From Telmatherina bonti (Eukaryota; Chordata; Actinopteri; Atheriniformes; Telmatherinidae): 64,000 nt of DNA. Position numbers and translations under genes: made by a program. The notes below the pieces were generated by a model. That model was not told where the DNA came from, ran no database searches, and saw only the letters and a list, made by a program, of their open reading frames with translations. The stretch covers positions 16,409,279-16,473,278 of the forward strand of contig OW121821.1 in the NCBI GenBank assembly GCA_933228915.1, given 5' to 3'. Of the stretch, positions 47,625-60,834 are shown piece after piece (position 1 is the stretch's first letter; every line of letters begins with the position of its first letter).

Positions 47625-50600
47625 TTACAGGCAGTCCTGGCTGTACACCACCCCTATCCGTCTGCGAATCTCGTCCTCCACCTCAGCCAGCAGAACAGAG
47701 TCAGCGTGGGACATCACTGCACTTTCCTTCAGTCCTGCAAGGAAAACAATACTGATGAGTCAGCTTGTGCAAACTTCTCTATAAGCTCTCCCCACATGGT
47801 CTGTGATTATATGGCAACTTTTAACCTTGACTGAGTTCAACAAAGTGCTTTACAACATGTTTATCATTCACCCATTAACACAACCATACAGCTCTGCTTA
47901 GTCTCCACCTGCTGTGCTTTTATTCCACAACCACACAAGCATTCACTTGGTTGAAGAGTGGACAGAACAAGCATCCATTAACTTATAGGTCAACTCATTA
48001 ACTATCTGTCAACTAAAATGGATTCAAACATGCTGAACACCACAGTACCTTTAAGTAAACACTGTCGGACCTCCTCGGCTTCATATCGCATCCCTGTACT
48101 GTTAGTAAAATTGAGAGGCAAATAAGGTTCTGGCAATGGATACTGGGTCTCCTTCCCATTGACCACTAAAGATGTGGGACACCACATTGGGCCGGGAACC
48201 TAAAGAAAGAGCACAGTAGTCATATCACTACTATAACAGCGTATATATAGATTTTTACTGTTACACACTCATTTTATTCTCCAAGTTCCTCATACGGTAA
48301 ATATGAAAATGCTCAAAGTAGAAGATGATATTAGTTTTTATGGGAGTTTTATCGTGCCATCTTCCTTTGATAATTTACCTTGATTGTGCCCTTTGTTCCT
48401 GCAATAATGACTTCGTTGGGTAGCTGTACCCCTGATGAGCAAGTCAACACCGCCATCCTGTTCTTGGAGAACTTCAGAGTCACAGTCACCGTCTCATCCA
48501 CTCCTGAAAAAACACAGAATATAGATACACACTGCTCAAAAAATGTTAGCAATTTTCAGCTTTTGGGTGAATTAGAGAACATAGGAAAAGGTTCTTGCTA
48601 CACTGATATTATGTCATGAATGTAGTGGATTCAAGTAGAATGCAATGGCTATACAGCAACATAAAAAATGCCAATATCTCAATAACTTCTCATGTGTAAG
48701 GTGTTGTCTTAATATGACCATGTCCAAAGGTGAAGAGCATGATGAAGAGGAATGTTTAATTTTCACATTATTATTGTTGAACCAGAACATTTGGTGGTTT
48801 GAAGACTTCTTTTGGACTTTTTTGTGGTAAGTATTTAAACACTGAACAGTTTGGTGTGTCTTTTAAAGTTTGGAGAAAGTAAAATGAAGTTCACAAATAC
48901 AGATTATAGTGCATTTCAGGTGCAGTCTGACATAATACAACTGAAACTAAAATATGTGATGTTCATGACACAATAAAGGAAGTGGAACTTTAATAATTGC
49001 GGAGGTTTACTCTGCCACACAAAACCTACAGAGCTAAGAGGTGGAGTATTATTAGAACTGAACAGAGACTGCTGATCAAACATAAAGCTCAGTTCACACA
49101 CATGGATGTCTAAGTGGCGCAAAAGCTGATTCAGGTGGATGTTGCTCATGTTAACATGTGAAGTGACAGTTTACAAAGTTGTACTACTGAATTTTAATGA
49201 TGCTGTCAATCATTTACCCGTGTCCAGGCAAACTCCAGTGGCTTGGATGCTCTCTGGCTTCTCTCCATTGTAAACCATGAATATGACCTGCAGGCAGTAA
49301 ATGCCAAGATCCAGTAATGCTCCTCCGCCCAGCTCCTTCTGCACCGATCTCGGAACATGCATGATTGGCACACCGAACTCCGATCTAACCATCTTCACCT
49401 CCCCTAGCTCTCCCTGAGCCAGCAGCCGTCTGATCTCCACAGAGACCGGGAAGAAGCGGGTCCAAACAGCCTGGCGTAAAAGAAGATGGCTGGGGTTTTA
49501 TACATAAATTACATTGTAGGTGTTTTAATAGGTTAGTAAAGTTTTATCTGTGCAGCATCTTTTAAGATAAAAATCTCAAAGTGCTTCACAAAGAAATACA
49601 AGAAACAATCAAATACAAAAAAAATCACCAAACTAAGTTTAAAAAACAATGAAAAGCATGTGCCTTACAGTATATGGTGTAAAATTATGGAATAATCTTC
49701 AGGAAGAACCCAAAAAGTGTCCAATTCAATTCAATTCGATTCAATTCAACTTTATTTATATAGTGTCAAATCACGGCAATGCCATCTCAAGACGCTTTAC
49801 AGACAGAGGGGAAAACATAATGAAGGCCAATTCATAATAGCCTATTTAAGGAAACCAACAGATTGAGTTGAGTCCAACTCAATCTCCCATCCTGAGCAAG
49901 CACACTGGCAACAGTGGGAAGGAAAAAACTCCCTTTTAACAGGAAGGAAACCTCCGGCAGAACCCGGCTCAGGACAGGCAGCCATCTGCCTCTGCTGTGC
50001 GGGGGGAAGAGGACAGAAAGACAACAGACAACAGGAACTGCTACTCCCGGCCAGGGAGACCTGCTGAGACAGGAGGCATACATGTTAATGATGCAACACT
50101 GTTATGGGGGGGGGGGTTAAAAGAGAGAGATAAAGAGAAAAAGAAAGAAGCTCAGTGTATCAGGAAATGTCCCTCAGCAGTCTAAACCTATAGCAGCATA
50201 ACTAAGGGATGCTAACCATCCCTAGCTATAGGACTTATCAAAAAGATAAGTCTTCAGCCTAGTCTTAAAGGTGGGGAGGGTGTCTGCTTCCCTAACACTA
50301 ACTGGGAGCTTATTCCATAAGAGAGGGGCCTGATAACCAAAGGCTCTGCCTCCTGCTCGGCTCTTTGAGACTCTAGGAACCAAAAGTAAGCCTGCAGTCT
50401 GCGAACGAAGTACTCTGCTTGGTCTATAAGGAACAATGAGGTCTTTGATATATAGTGGTGCCTGGTTGTGGAGGGCTTTATATGTAAGGAGAAGGATTTT
50501 AAATTCTATTCTAGATTCAACAGGCAGCCAATGAAGAGAGGCTAAAACTGGAGAAGTATGATCTCTCCTGCTGGTTCTGGTCAGGACTCTGGCTGCAGAA

Positions 50601-52803
50601 TTCTGGATCAGCTGTAGGCTTTTCAGGGCATATTTAGGACAGCCCAGTAATAGAGAGTTACAGTAATCTAGTCTCGAAGTAACAAAAGCGTGAACCAGTT
50701 TTTCTGCATCACTCCGAGACAGAATGTCCCCAATTTTGGCTAGATTACGTAAATGAAAGAAGGCTGTTTTAGTAACCTGCTTAATATGTGCCAAACATTA
50801 TCCATTTTAAGAAAGTTTAATTGTATACAAACATCCATTTTAAGAAAAAAGTAAAAGGAATGTTAGTTAGAAAATATAAATGAACGTATGTAAACCAATA
50901 GAATAAAAAGGTACATAAAACTATAATTCTAATAAAACTGAATGTATGTAAGTATAGGAACATGTGTGGATGTACAACTGCAAGTTAATATGTAGGTGTA
51001 TGATGTATGTATGTACATAAATATATGTGCATATGCATATTTCTGAGAGTATAAATATCTAAATAGGTGTATGATCACCTCTAAAGGTGTCATTGCTTTG
51101 TGCCTGTGAGTATAAGTGGATATGTATTTGTGTATGTATATATATACATATATGTATATATATGCAGATGTGTACATGAGTATGTATTTGTACATGTCTA
51201 AATTTATTATTTTTTGCATTTAGTTATAACTTTTCCTTAAAAAAAAAAAAAGAAAAAACAAAAAAAGACTATTTAAGGGATTACTTTTACAACTGCAAAG
51301 AAAAGATTATAAAGGGGGGCACGAATACAAAAGCATTGCTTCATTCTGCTCTTTTTCAAACTCTATAATTGCTACTTTTTTAACCTATTGATTAAATTGT
51401 GTTATTTTGTATGAAATAAAGAAATATCTAATTAATCTATCTAATACGACTGGTGTCTGTAGCTAGGTCTTGTATGTTCTTGTATATGTAACAGTATCTC
51501 AAACGGCATCAGCTCAAAACTAGACTTAATTTTAGTAAAGGGTGTATCTTTGATGCCTAAAGATTTTCTTTTACAGGTAGTCATGCACAGAGCAGAGAAG
51601 AATCCATTCAGTCATGATAATTTTCTTCTATCAGATCAGCTCCATGTTCACCTCCATGAGGAAGACGTCGTTCCTCTTGGCAGAATCCAGGATCTCTTTC
51701 ACCTCCTTGGTGTTCATGGCCAGTGGCTTCTCACACAGCACGTTCTTCTTGGCATTCGTAAAGAGCAGGCAGGCCTTTAGATGGTACGGGTGGATTACCC
51801 CAACATACACCACATCTGCACAGACCAGACAGAATATTAAGGGAGTGTGTGTGAACACCTACTCTGAATTATTGACAGGAGATGGAAAAAGCTACTGATC
51901 AAATTGAAATAGAAGTCAAGGGATTTTGCAACAGCAGCATTTTTTCTTATGTGCAAAACAGAAAGAGTAAAGGGCAAATAAACGAGGCCACAACCTCTGA
52001 CTGACACTGACCTATGTCTGGGTTCCTGGCCAGCTCCTCGTAGCTGCCATATGCTTGCGAGATGCTGTGCTTCCTGGCAAACTCCTGAGCATCCTCCAAC
52101 TTGCGAGCAGCCACAGCAACAACCTTTAAATACAGTCACTGAGGATTTAAAATACTCCCTCCCTCCTTCATGAAGTGACACTTCCTGGTGTCATCAGTCT
52201 TTTTAACTATCCCTGTCAAATCTTTAAGCATTACGTCTTTAAGTTTAGTGTTAAAGCATTCACATTAAATACAAGTCTGTCAAATGATTAATAACCTACA
52301 AGCTATATTTGAAAGTTGTGAAGTGTTCTTTAAAGTGTTGCATTTATTATTTGTTTTAAATGTGTTCATTCGTTAAAATGACTACATAATGGGGCGGAGG
52401 GGTGTTATGTAGGCAAGGCTATTGCATGATTTACGGCAGGAGTGTAAACGCTTTCCTGACTGAATAAATGTCGAGTATGGCGTGCAGTTTGTAAGCAAGG
52501 TCGCTCACCTCATTTGTTTGCTTTATTTAGCTGCTCACTGCAAGTAAACACCTGTGTCTCTGAAGCTTTCACAGAAACTGTTTCTAAGAAAACTTATAAT
52601 CACCGCAAAGAGCATGCAAGTGGTCAGTCAACCAAAAACTAGAAAGACGCCTCAGTAATTTAATCTTGAATCATCGGGTCAGCTCGTGTTTGTTCTGCTG
52701 CAAATATAAATACCTGGTGGTCTCCTGGAGGAAGAGTTTTCAGAGCCACAGTGAAGTCATGACTGATCTTCCCAGCGCTACAAATTCCCCACCTGGTTGC
52801 CAT
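47625..52803 (-). CDS. dhdh: dhdh copy C, dihydrodiol dehydrogenase-like
   Basis: Exons: 52803-52714, 52123-52012, 51815-51652, 49470-49218, 48503-48379, 48199-48049, 47734-47625 (TAA); 334 aa. It starts MATRWGICSAGKISHDFTV, has KTLPPGDHQ at the end of exon 1, VGVIHPYH, LCEKP, and GGGALLDLGIYCLQ. Asp-176 and Tyr-180 equivalents are both present, so this copy has the full set of expected catalytic residues, unlike A and B. One irregularity: the acceptor before exon 2 reads TTTAAAG instead of the CAG of the other copies, which may lower splicing efficiency. Intron 3 contains a LINE fragment in the same orientation as the gene. The poly(A) signal candidate is at 47303-47308. Confidence 0.92.
49716..50800 (-). 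mobile_element. 5'-truncated L2-like LINE in dhdh-C intron 3
   Basis: On the minus strand, 50794-50222 is an open frame of 190 aa with FVTSRLDYCNSLLLGCPK, QNSAARVLTRTSRRDHTSPV, LHWLPVESRIEFKILLLTYK and YLFDKSYS at the end: the C-terminal part of the reverse transcriptase protein of L2/CR1-superfamily LINEs. It is followed by a roughly 500-bp 3'UTR ending in TATATAAATAAAG and an AATTC-type short repeat (about 49722-49747). The open, unbroken frame suggests a fairly recent insertion. Clade assignment is from memory. Confidence 0.88.
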
Positions 52804-52899
52804 GTTGGATCAAGTGTCGAAGCAGACAGGTTAGCTGTCAAAGCTAGCTGATTTAAATCGATCAGCAATAGCTCGTCTCTGCCGCTAGGTGGAGACAGA

Positions 52900-53047
52900 G
52901 TATCAACTTTAACTGTACGACGCCCAGTGTTTGTTTTTTTTCATCTCAGCATACATGTGGTGTGTCAAGTATACAATGTGAAAATAAGACCAAACAAATC
53001 AACAATATTTATAATAACATGAAGAAGAATTTTTTTCTCTTTTAGTC

Positions 53048-53118
<71 letters not shown>

Positions 53119-54700
53119 GCTATTTTACTTCCCATTCAATCAGTAAAGCTGATTTTTTCCCCATGTTCTCCAGTCGTCCTCAAATGTATTCAAATCCTCC
53201 CAATAAAAAAGGAAACGAAAACAGCTGTCTGTGAAATAAGCTGAAATTGACATAAATTATAATAAATATAAATCAGATATAAATTATGATAGATTTTAAA
53301 AAAAAAAAGATAAAAAATCATTATTTTCTAATTCTGGTTCAATGGAAACTGTTTTTTTTTTTTTTTTTAAAGCAAACAAATATGATAAAATCATTCATAA
53401 ACTAATATTTTATTGAACAACCCTTTGACACAGTCAGGTGTCCTGCACCTGTTGACAGGTACTTTGTCCCACTGTTCATCATATAAGTGCTAATTTGTCC
53501 AGGATCAATTGGTTTGTTTCATTGTTTTTTCTTCAACTCAATTATATAAAAAACTGTGTCTTATATCACTACATTATAATTTAGCAAATTCCTTAATTTA
53601 GTCCCCAGTTATTTGAGTGACTGTTGTCTGTATCTTTCATGTGAAGGTCCTCTTAAGGTCCTATTTAAAACTCACCATGAGACCATGGTGTGCCAGAAAA
53701 ATACCTGGTGATTTGACTTTTTGCTTCCATATGTCGAGCTAGATGTGTAGCAAAAGAGGCCCAGAAGATTTCATAAGATTTGCAGGCTAAAATGTGATTC
53801 AGTGAGTGCATGATATAATTTGACATAATTCTGAGTATTTACATAACTATTTAAGATAACAGGTGATGATCATTTTTAGCTGCACATAAATCTTCTGCAA
53901 CCTCAGTAAACTTACTGAAGCTTGGTGGAGTTATTATATTCATGCATGTTTAATTTATATGACTCCACCAAATTAGATATGCTATTTAAATGCAATATGC
54001 AATTACATACTTTAATAAGCCAATCTCCATTTTTCATGAGAAAAAAAATGTTGACAAACTGAACAGCGGAATTATGTTTTAGACCATTTTAGGAATACTT
54101 TTAGTGCTGCAGCATATATTTTCCTACAGCTGGAGACATATAAATGAAACATTGTCAATATATGAACGTCATCTGTATTATGTTTTTTTTTTCTGTGCAT
54201 TTACCAATTTTATTTCTTTCTTTATTATAAACAGAAGTCATCCATAAAACAGCTTGGCACCTCCAAGTGGTATCACGTTGTACATAGTGAGATTTATCAC
54301 CATCTACTTTGAAGCTGATTGGTTCTTAAATGCAGCTCAAAATGGCACTGGGAGCATGGAAAGAAAATATGAATTCCTCCTTAATCAAGGAAAATTAAAT
54401 AAGGGACAAAATGGCATTATTGGATTGAAATGTTTCATTTGGTATTCATGGGGCGCATCAGTGAAACATCCTCCAGTTTGAGATGTCCTGTGAGTCCAAA
54501 AGGTTGAGAGCAAGTATTAAATGAGCTGTGCTCTTTGCTGACTCACAGAAGCCTTTCTTTGTCCTAACCTTGAAAAGCAGACACCGCCACCTATTTTTGA
54601 ATCTATTTGTACGCTGCTGCAAGGGTCAGACATGACAGAACACCTTCATTCCAATGTAACACTCGGAGTCTCTTCTTCTATCCTGCCGTTGCTGTTTGAA
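52900..54700. other. spacer between dhdh-C and dhdh-D
   Basis: AT-rich intergenic DNA with an (AT)n tract (53051-53115), poly-A and poly-T runs, and repeat-like sequence near 53415-53470 (GACACAGTCAGGTGTCCTGC). No pkm 3'UTR relic and no coding segment seen. Confidence 0.55.
53051..53115. repeat. (AT)n microsatellite
   Basis: Uninterrupted AT tract of about 32 units between dhdh copies C and D. Confidence 0.95.
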
Positions 54701-54727
54701 ATGAAACACAGCTTTCACAATCAGTCC

Positions 54728-54733
54728 TTTATT
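54728..54733 (-). terminator. dhdh: candidate polyadenylation signal of dhdh copy D
   Basis: AATAAA on the minus strand about 495 bp after the dhdh-D stop, the closest clear match. Assigned by position only. Confidence 0.35.
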
Positions 54734-55226
54734 GGATTCATCAATCACACACCCTACAGTGACAGCTGGGTTGGTCTTTAAAGGTCTAGGACTTCATTAC
54801 AGGATGGTGATACACAACATGCGTGCTTCCTTTGTGATTTATCTGGTTTAAGGCATGGTTTTGTCTAAACTTCTCTGTATATTATCTGGATAATCTAAAG
54901 TTGGTTGTTATATTATAGCTGAATAAAAATGTTTGACATTATCATGAGCATATACAGATAAAAAAAAAAAAAGCATGCGGATCAAAACAGAAACCCCTTA
55001 ATTACCCCTACATGTTCTGATAATCTGCTGATCATTAATTAGATGGTAAATCCCAGTCAGAATTGCTCCATTGATTGCTCTTGCATCTGCTCAGGCTTTG
55101 TCCCACGATGCTTTGCGTGATCTGCTTATTCCAGTGATTCAAAGCTTTTCCCTTAAGCAGCTCCTTCCATCCCGTCTGAGTAGGTTTACTGTGGGTCAAG
55201 TGAAACAGCTCTGCTTTGGAGTGATG

Positions 55227-58200
55227 TCACTGGTTGTCCTGGATGAAGACAACTCCCACCTGCTTCCTGATTTCATCCATGATCTCTGTCAGCAAGACAG
55301 ATTCGGCCAGAGGCATCCGTGGGCTCTCCTTAAGTCCTGCAGAGGAAGAGGAGTTAAACAGGAAAATCAGAAAGAGGGACAGACATCTGAGCACAACCAC
55401 AGTTAAATTATGTACATATTCATAATGAGGCATACAGTGTGGTAAAGCATGGATGAAAAGATTATGCAAATGGATATAAGAAGCACAAACAACAAGCCTG
55501 TGATAATACACATATACAGAGGACATTTCAAGGACTGATAGCATGCATTCTGACTCAATCTGATGCTTGCAATTGTGCTGAACCGTTTGTCTGAGACATC
55601 ATTAGAAGTGCCAAGAATGAAACTGTTTCACTGAATTGCAGTCTCTTCCTTTCAAAACTGACCTCACCTTTGAAACGATGGTTTCAGCTGTTCAAAATAA
55701 TTTAATCTCTTTGAAGACGCAAACACAACTTTCCTTTTATCATGACCTACCTTTAAGGAGGCACTGCCTCACTTCCTCTGCCTCGTAGCGAAGCCCGGTG
55801 CTGTTGGTGAAATTCAAAGGGAGGCACGGTTCAGGAAGAGGATACTCGGTTTCTTTGCCATTCACCACCAGTGTGGTAGGGCAGTGCATGGGGCCAAGGA
55901 CCTGAGGGGCAAAAACAAGGTACATTTTACAGCAAATGCAGTCTCTTTAACTCCTAAATCGTCAGATATAGTTGGCATGATTTTATGTCTGATTGCTTCA
56001 GATTGATTAAATGCATAGTTTTTGTATTTCCATCATCGCTTAAATAGGTAACATGTTTGTGTAGAGAAGTGGTTTAGCATACTTTAATAGACCCCTTGGT
56101 GCCACTGATGACGGCATCATTAGGAAGCCGGGCAGCGATTGAAAAGGAACAGAAAGCCATCCTCTTCCTGGAGAATTTCATCACAACAACCACTGACTCA
56201 TCCACTTCTGTCAAATATTTGAAACTTTAAGTCACTGCAAAATGGGAAAACAGCAAATAATTGAACTAATAAATGCATAACAGTGGTCCTTCAGATTGCT
56301 GCGGTTATTTCAGCTCAGCTCTATCCAACCTCAGTAAGAGGATTTTTTAATGAAAAGGAATATGTTTTTCAGATACTCATTAAGTTGACATAAAAGCAAG
56401 GAAAATACCCATATCATGTACAGTGAGATGGCTTTACATTGCAGAATATCTTTCCGCTCGGTATGCAGTTACATATTCTCCTGCCAGTATTACTGTAGTC
56501 TCTGAGGGGGATTTGGATTAGTCTGACATTTTAATAATAAGTCTTGGATTTTCTGTATGAAGATATTCTGCCCTGAGGTGTTTACATTTGAGTTCATTTC
56601 TAAGTGAATTTCTCTGAAAGTTTCTCCTGTGTCACACGAAGGACGCTTTAGTCCTGTGTTTCTTTTCAGTGGATCTCAGTTTGTGATTACTGATTCATGC
56701 TGTGTCGTTAATGATGGTAATCTACATCCCACTACATGACCCTGTGTGCTATACCTGAGTCAAGCAGCACCCCTGTAGCCTGGATGGACTCTGGCCTCTC
56801 GCCGTTAAACACCATCAGCACAAACTGCAGGCAGTACACTCCGATATCCAGTAGAGCCCCTCCACCCAGCTCCTTTTCCACTGAGCGAGGGATGTGGAGC
56901 TGGGGGGAGCCAAAGTAGGCCTTCACTAGCTTCACCTCCCCTACTGCCTGATCTGCCAGCAGCCTGCGCACCTCAGCATGTACAGGGAAACAGCGGGACC
57001 AGATGGCCTGGGAGGGACAGAGCAGACAGCATCACATTACTACAACAGCAGTTTATAGTGAAGTTTCACCTGAGCAGCAGTTTATTAACACAGCTCTTCA
57101 CTTATTTGACGCTGTGGCAGACAAACACAATGAACCATGAATAAACCCAGCACACCACAGCTTTATGAGCCTCCTGGGCTACAAATGTGTACATTCTTAG
57201 TCATTTTCTGCAAGCAATTTCTCCAATACCAGCAGCTACCGTATATTTTTAAAAAATAAACAATTTTGCTCAGACCTGAATCAGAACTTCACGAATACTT
57301 ACATCTCTACATTAAAGGTCAAGCAAAGAGCACCCAAACTAGGAGATTGTTACTTTAGTTTAGAGTTGTGAAAAAAAGCTTCACTCTGTCTAAGGACAGC
57401 AAATATGCTATAAAGATATATCTATGTAATTCACATTTAAAATCGTGATTTATTTTTTAGAAGAGCCCATGATCAAGCAGTGGGCAGAGTTCTGCTAATG
57501 CTTTAATAAATTGATCTTTGTGACCAGCAGGAGTTTCATTTGTTTTTTTTTTATTTAAAAAAAAAAAAAAAAGCATTTTCCATTGTTTATTAATTGGTTA
57601 CAAAATTTAATAAAACTGTCAAGATACTGTGTCATAAAGTATAAGGAGCAAAGCTCTGTGCTGTTTCTGGGTTTGCAAAAGTTACGCTACGCTAAGTTCA
57701 TGACGTGTGTTTTTTCTTGTATCTATCATTAAGCACAGATTCAGTAATTCACATTATGATGGCACAAAAGCTGCTACTGCAATCACCTCTATTGTCTGTC
57801 AGTAAGTCAGCCTTGAGCAAAGGTCCACCTTACCTCCATCAGGAAAACATTGTTTTTCTTTGCTGCTGCAACAAGCTCTTTCACCTGTCTGGAGTTCATA
57901 GCGAAGGGTTTCTCACATAGCACATTTTTGCCAGCCTCAAGGAACAGCAGACCAACTTGCCAGTGCTCTGTGTGCAGCACCCCCAGGTACACAATATCTG
58001 TGAGGACACAGGTGTTTCATCTTCATCTTCAGACTGTGACATCAAAACACCAAAATGTCTGCCTACGCAGCCTGGTCATCCTGAGCTCCTAACTCACCAA
58101 TGTCTGGGTCAGTGGCCAGCTCCTCGTAGCTGCCGTAGGCTTTAGGAATGTCATGTTTCTTGGCAAAACCTTTAGCACGCTCCATGCTCCTTGATGCAAT

Positions 58201-58396
58201 AGCAACTATCTGTACCAAAAGGGCAAACAACACACACATACCGTAGCTCAGTCCAGAATAAGAGTTATCATTTGTATAAATAACAGGCTGGAGAACATGT
58301 TTGTACCTGATGATCTTCAGAGGGCAGAGTCTTCATAGCCACGCTGTAGTCATGGCTGATCTTTCCTGCTCCACAAAGTCCCCATCGAGTTGCCAT
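55227..58396 (-). CDS. dhdh: dhdh copy D, dihydrodiol dehydrogenase-like
   Basis: Exons: 58396-58307, 58209-58098, 57997-57834, 57007-56755, 56207-56083, 55901-55751, 55336-55227 (TGA); 334 aa with the same exon lengths as A, B and C but clearly more divergent throughout. It starts MATRWGLCGAGKISHDY, has IVAIASRSMERAKGFAKKHD, YLGVLHTEHW (His-76 and His-79 equivalents kept), LCEKPFAMN (Lys-97), GGGALLDIGVYCLQ (Asp-176 and Tyr-180) and ends RKQVGVVFIQDNQ. All catalytic residues expected for the family are present and it has the most compact introns of the four, free of large transposon insertions. It is the first gene of the array in transcription order and probably represents the older lineage. 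Confidence 0.93.
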
Positions 58397-60834
58397 GTTG
58401 AATCGGATGGTAAGTGACAAATGAGTAGGATGCTGTTTTAGTATAGAAATAAGCTGCGGGCAAGTTGTGACCTTGGGAAGGGTTGCACGTTCAGGGGGAA
58501 GAAACTTACTAAACTGTCATGCTGTAGAGCCAGCGGCTAGAAGGCTCCATTTATATGCTGGAGAGGCACAATGTGTCACCTTCCTTCTGTTCCCACCCCG
58601 AGGTAGAGGTTGCAACACACAAACATGCACGCATCTTGCTGTGTTGTTGAGCTGTTGCTGATACAGGCCTTTCAATCCGGGCTGAGGTAGTTTGCACCAG
58701 TTGTCTCTAACAATCTGTAACAGGACAATCATTGGGGGCTGTTGCACATCATTAACATGCTTTGGGGGTGGGGTGGGGGGCAGAGTTAAGCATGTGCATG
58801 GCAAGGTGAGGGTTCACCTTACCTACAGATTAGCTCAGGTCAAGTACTGGAACCAGGAGTGCTTTTGCTTTGTTTCCCTGTTGGGGGGGGGCACTGATTA
58901 GCCCGCAATGGTTTGACAGCTGCACACAGGCCAATGATTAAACTGATGTCTCATGGGGGTTGCTGGAATAAAAAGACATGCTGGGTTCACAAAATGCTCA
59001 CGAAGCCCAGTGCAGGGCAATTTGACTGACCAGTAAACTGAGCCAGGATGACTATGAAAAAGCATCAGCTCACTTGCCCTTGAGCTAAATATTATCTGTT
59101 TGGCCAGACAGGCGGTTGTGTAAACTTCCTGCCACACTCTGCCAGTAGAGGACACTGTGCTGTCAGCACAGTCAACTTTCTCTCCCATGCTCTAAGAATT
59201 TGGTACGGTACATTGCAAGGAATTACACAGGTTTGCCAAATCAGGATGTCCAAGAGGAAGAAGAAGATGTGCCTAAAGTTGTAAATAAACACATAATCAA
59301 CATTAAAACTGAGTGTAATGAACAGATAGTTTGACAATAATTCCCTATGAGATTCAAATTATTCCTATAAGGGGTTTGAACTTATAGTGAGTTCAGTACT
59401 TAATAGAGAGTTTAGTTTAATGTATATATATTAGTTTTAGGGGTGTGTGTGTGTGTATTCGCTAGATGTATTGAATGATGTCTGAATTCATATGGGAACA
59501 TAGTGTCAGCAACATTTTCATTATAACAGAAGAAGAAATTTCATCAATGACAGTGCTCCTCAGTGGCTGGTCTCCTTTTGTATTTCACTTCCAAATGAAT
59601 TCTGGGAGCTGTGTGCCGTTGTCATAACAACAAGGTACCAGCTGGGCAATTTGTATGCAAATGGCATTGGGCTTGGCTTGATATCACTGCCTATACCACA
59701 GGACCTGGTTGCCATGGGAATGCCCAACTCCTCCTTGAGTAATGTTTTACTTTTTTTACTTTTAAGGTAAAATACACTGCAGAGTTCCTTTGGCAGGACA
59801 ATTTGCTGACATCACCTCTGGTACTGGAAAAAAAACAGCAAGTGGCGTGGAGAGAGAAGGTGTAAGCTGACAGGGCAAGTGCAACTAGATGTTGAATTAG
59901 TGTGAAGCAATGAATTGGTTTTGTGCTGCCTGACTCGGCTGCCAGCAGGCGAACACGTAACGCACAACGCAGAGAGGCTCAGGTGGTCAGAGAGCAGATC
60001 TAGACAGAATTTGGATGGGGTCTGACCTCACTGCGCTGGGACCCCCTGATCTCACTCTCATGGCTATGGAAAGTGAGCAGGCTTTCAACTTATCAGACTT
60101 TCAGTTTCATTTGAAAAAGTGGCCTAAAAGTGTCCAGCACAGGATGCAGATTTGGTTTTTCAGCCTTATCTTCCTGGCCTAAGGATGAAGGTGGATAGTA
60201 AAGATGGCTGATGGACCATATCGTTCAGAAACCTGGCATGTGGAAGGAAGCAAGTGCCTTATTAATTCAGCACGGGCAGGACGATTGCCTTCCACTCATA
60301 TCACTTCTCCCAGTTTTTATTTGATTAAGAATTCATGCATCATCGCTTGTCTGCGTCCCTATTCCACCAGGACATGAAAGAGTGACATTCGATGGGCCAT
60401 GTGACCGGTCACAAGTTTATTCACAGAGAGGGGTGGATCATTTTGCCCATGGAGGTGGTTGATCACAGCAGACAGTTCTGTTTCACACATTGTCACGTCA
60501 TTTAATCTGAGTATCTTGCTGCCAGAAACACGGCTGTCACTAGGAATAACCATGCTCTACTGTTACAATGAATACTTGAAAAAAAAGTATTTTTTATGAG
60601 AGATGTGTGACAAAATGTTAACCTTTAAAGCTGGTTTGTTATTTGGAAATAATATTGATAAATGAATTTGGTATTAAATCAAACTAGTGACATTATCTGA
60701 AGCTTTCATGTGGCTTTGCAACCAGTTACCACTTAACAGCTCCATATTTCATCAGCAACTTTAACCTAAGAAGAAATAGAAGAGACCAGAAGCACCCTAA
60801 TCCTATTTTGATTGATGTAGATATGCATAGGGTG

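Noticed and set aside
48530..48560. ACTGCTCAAAAAATG near dhdh-C exon 5 as a transposon end
   Set aside because: It resembles the end of a known fish Tc1-type element, but no matching inverted end was found within intron 4, so no element is called.
53400..53900. Possible pkm 3'UTR relic downstream of dhdh-D or between C and D
   Set aside because: No collinear similarity to the pkm tail; the stretch with GACACAGTCAGGTGTCCTGC looks like an unrelated dispersed repeat.
59081..59340. Minus-strand frames upstream of dhdh-D as a possible gene
   Set aside because: No recognisable motif, no splice pattern and no repeat of the frame in related sequence; treated as chance.
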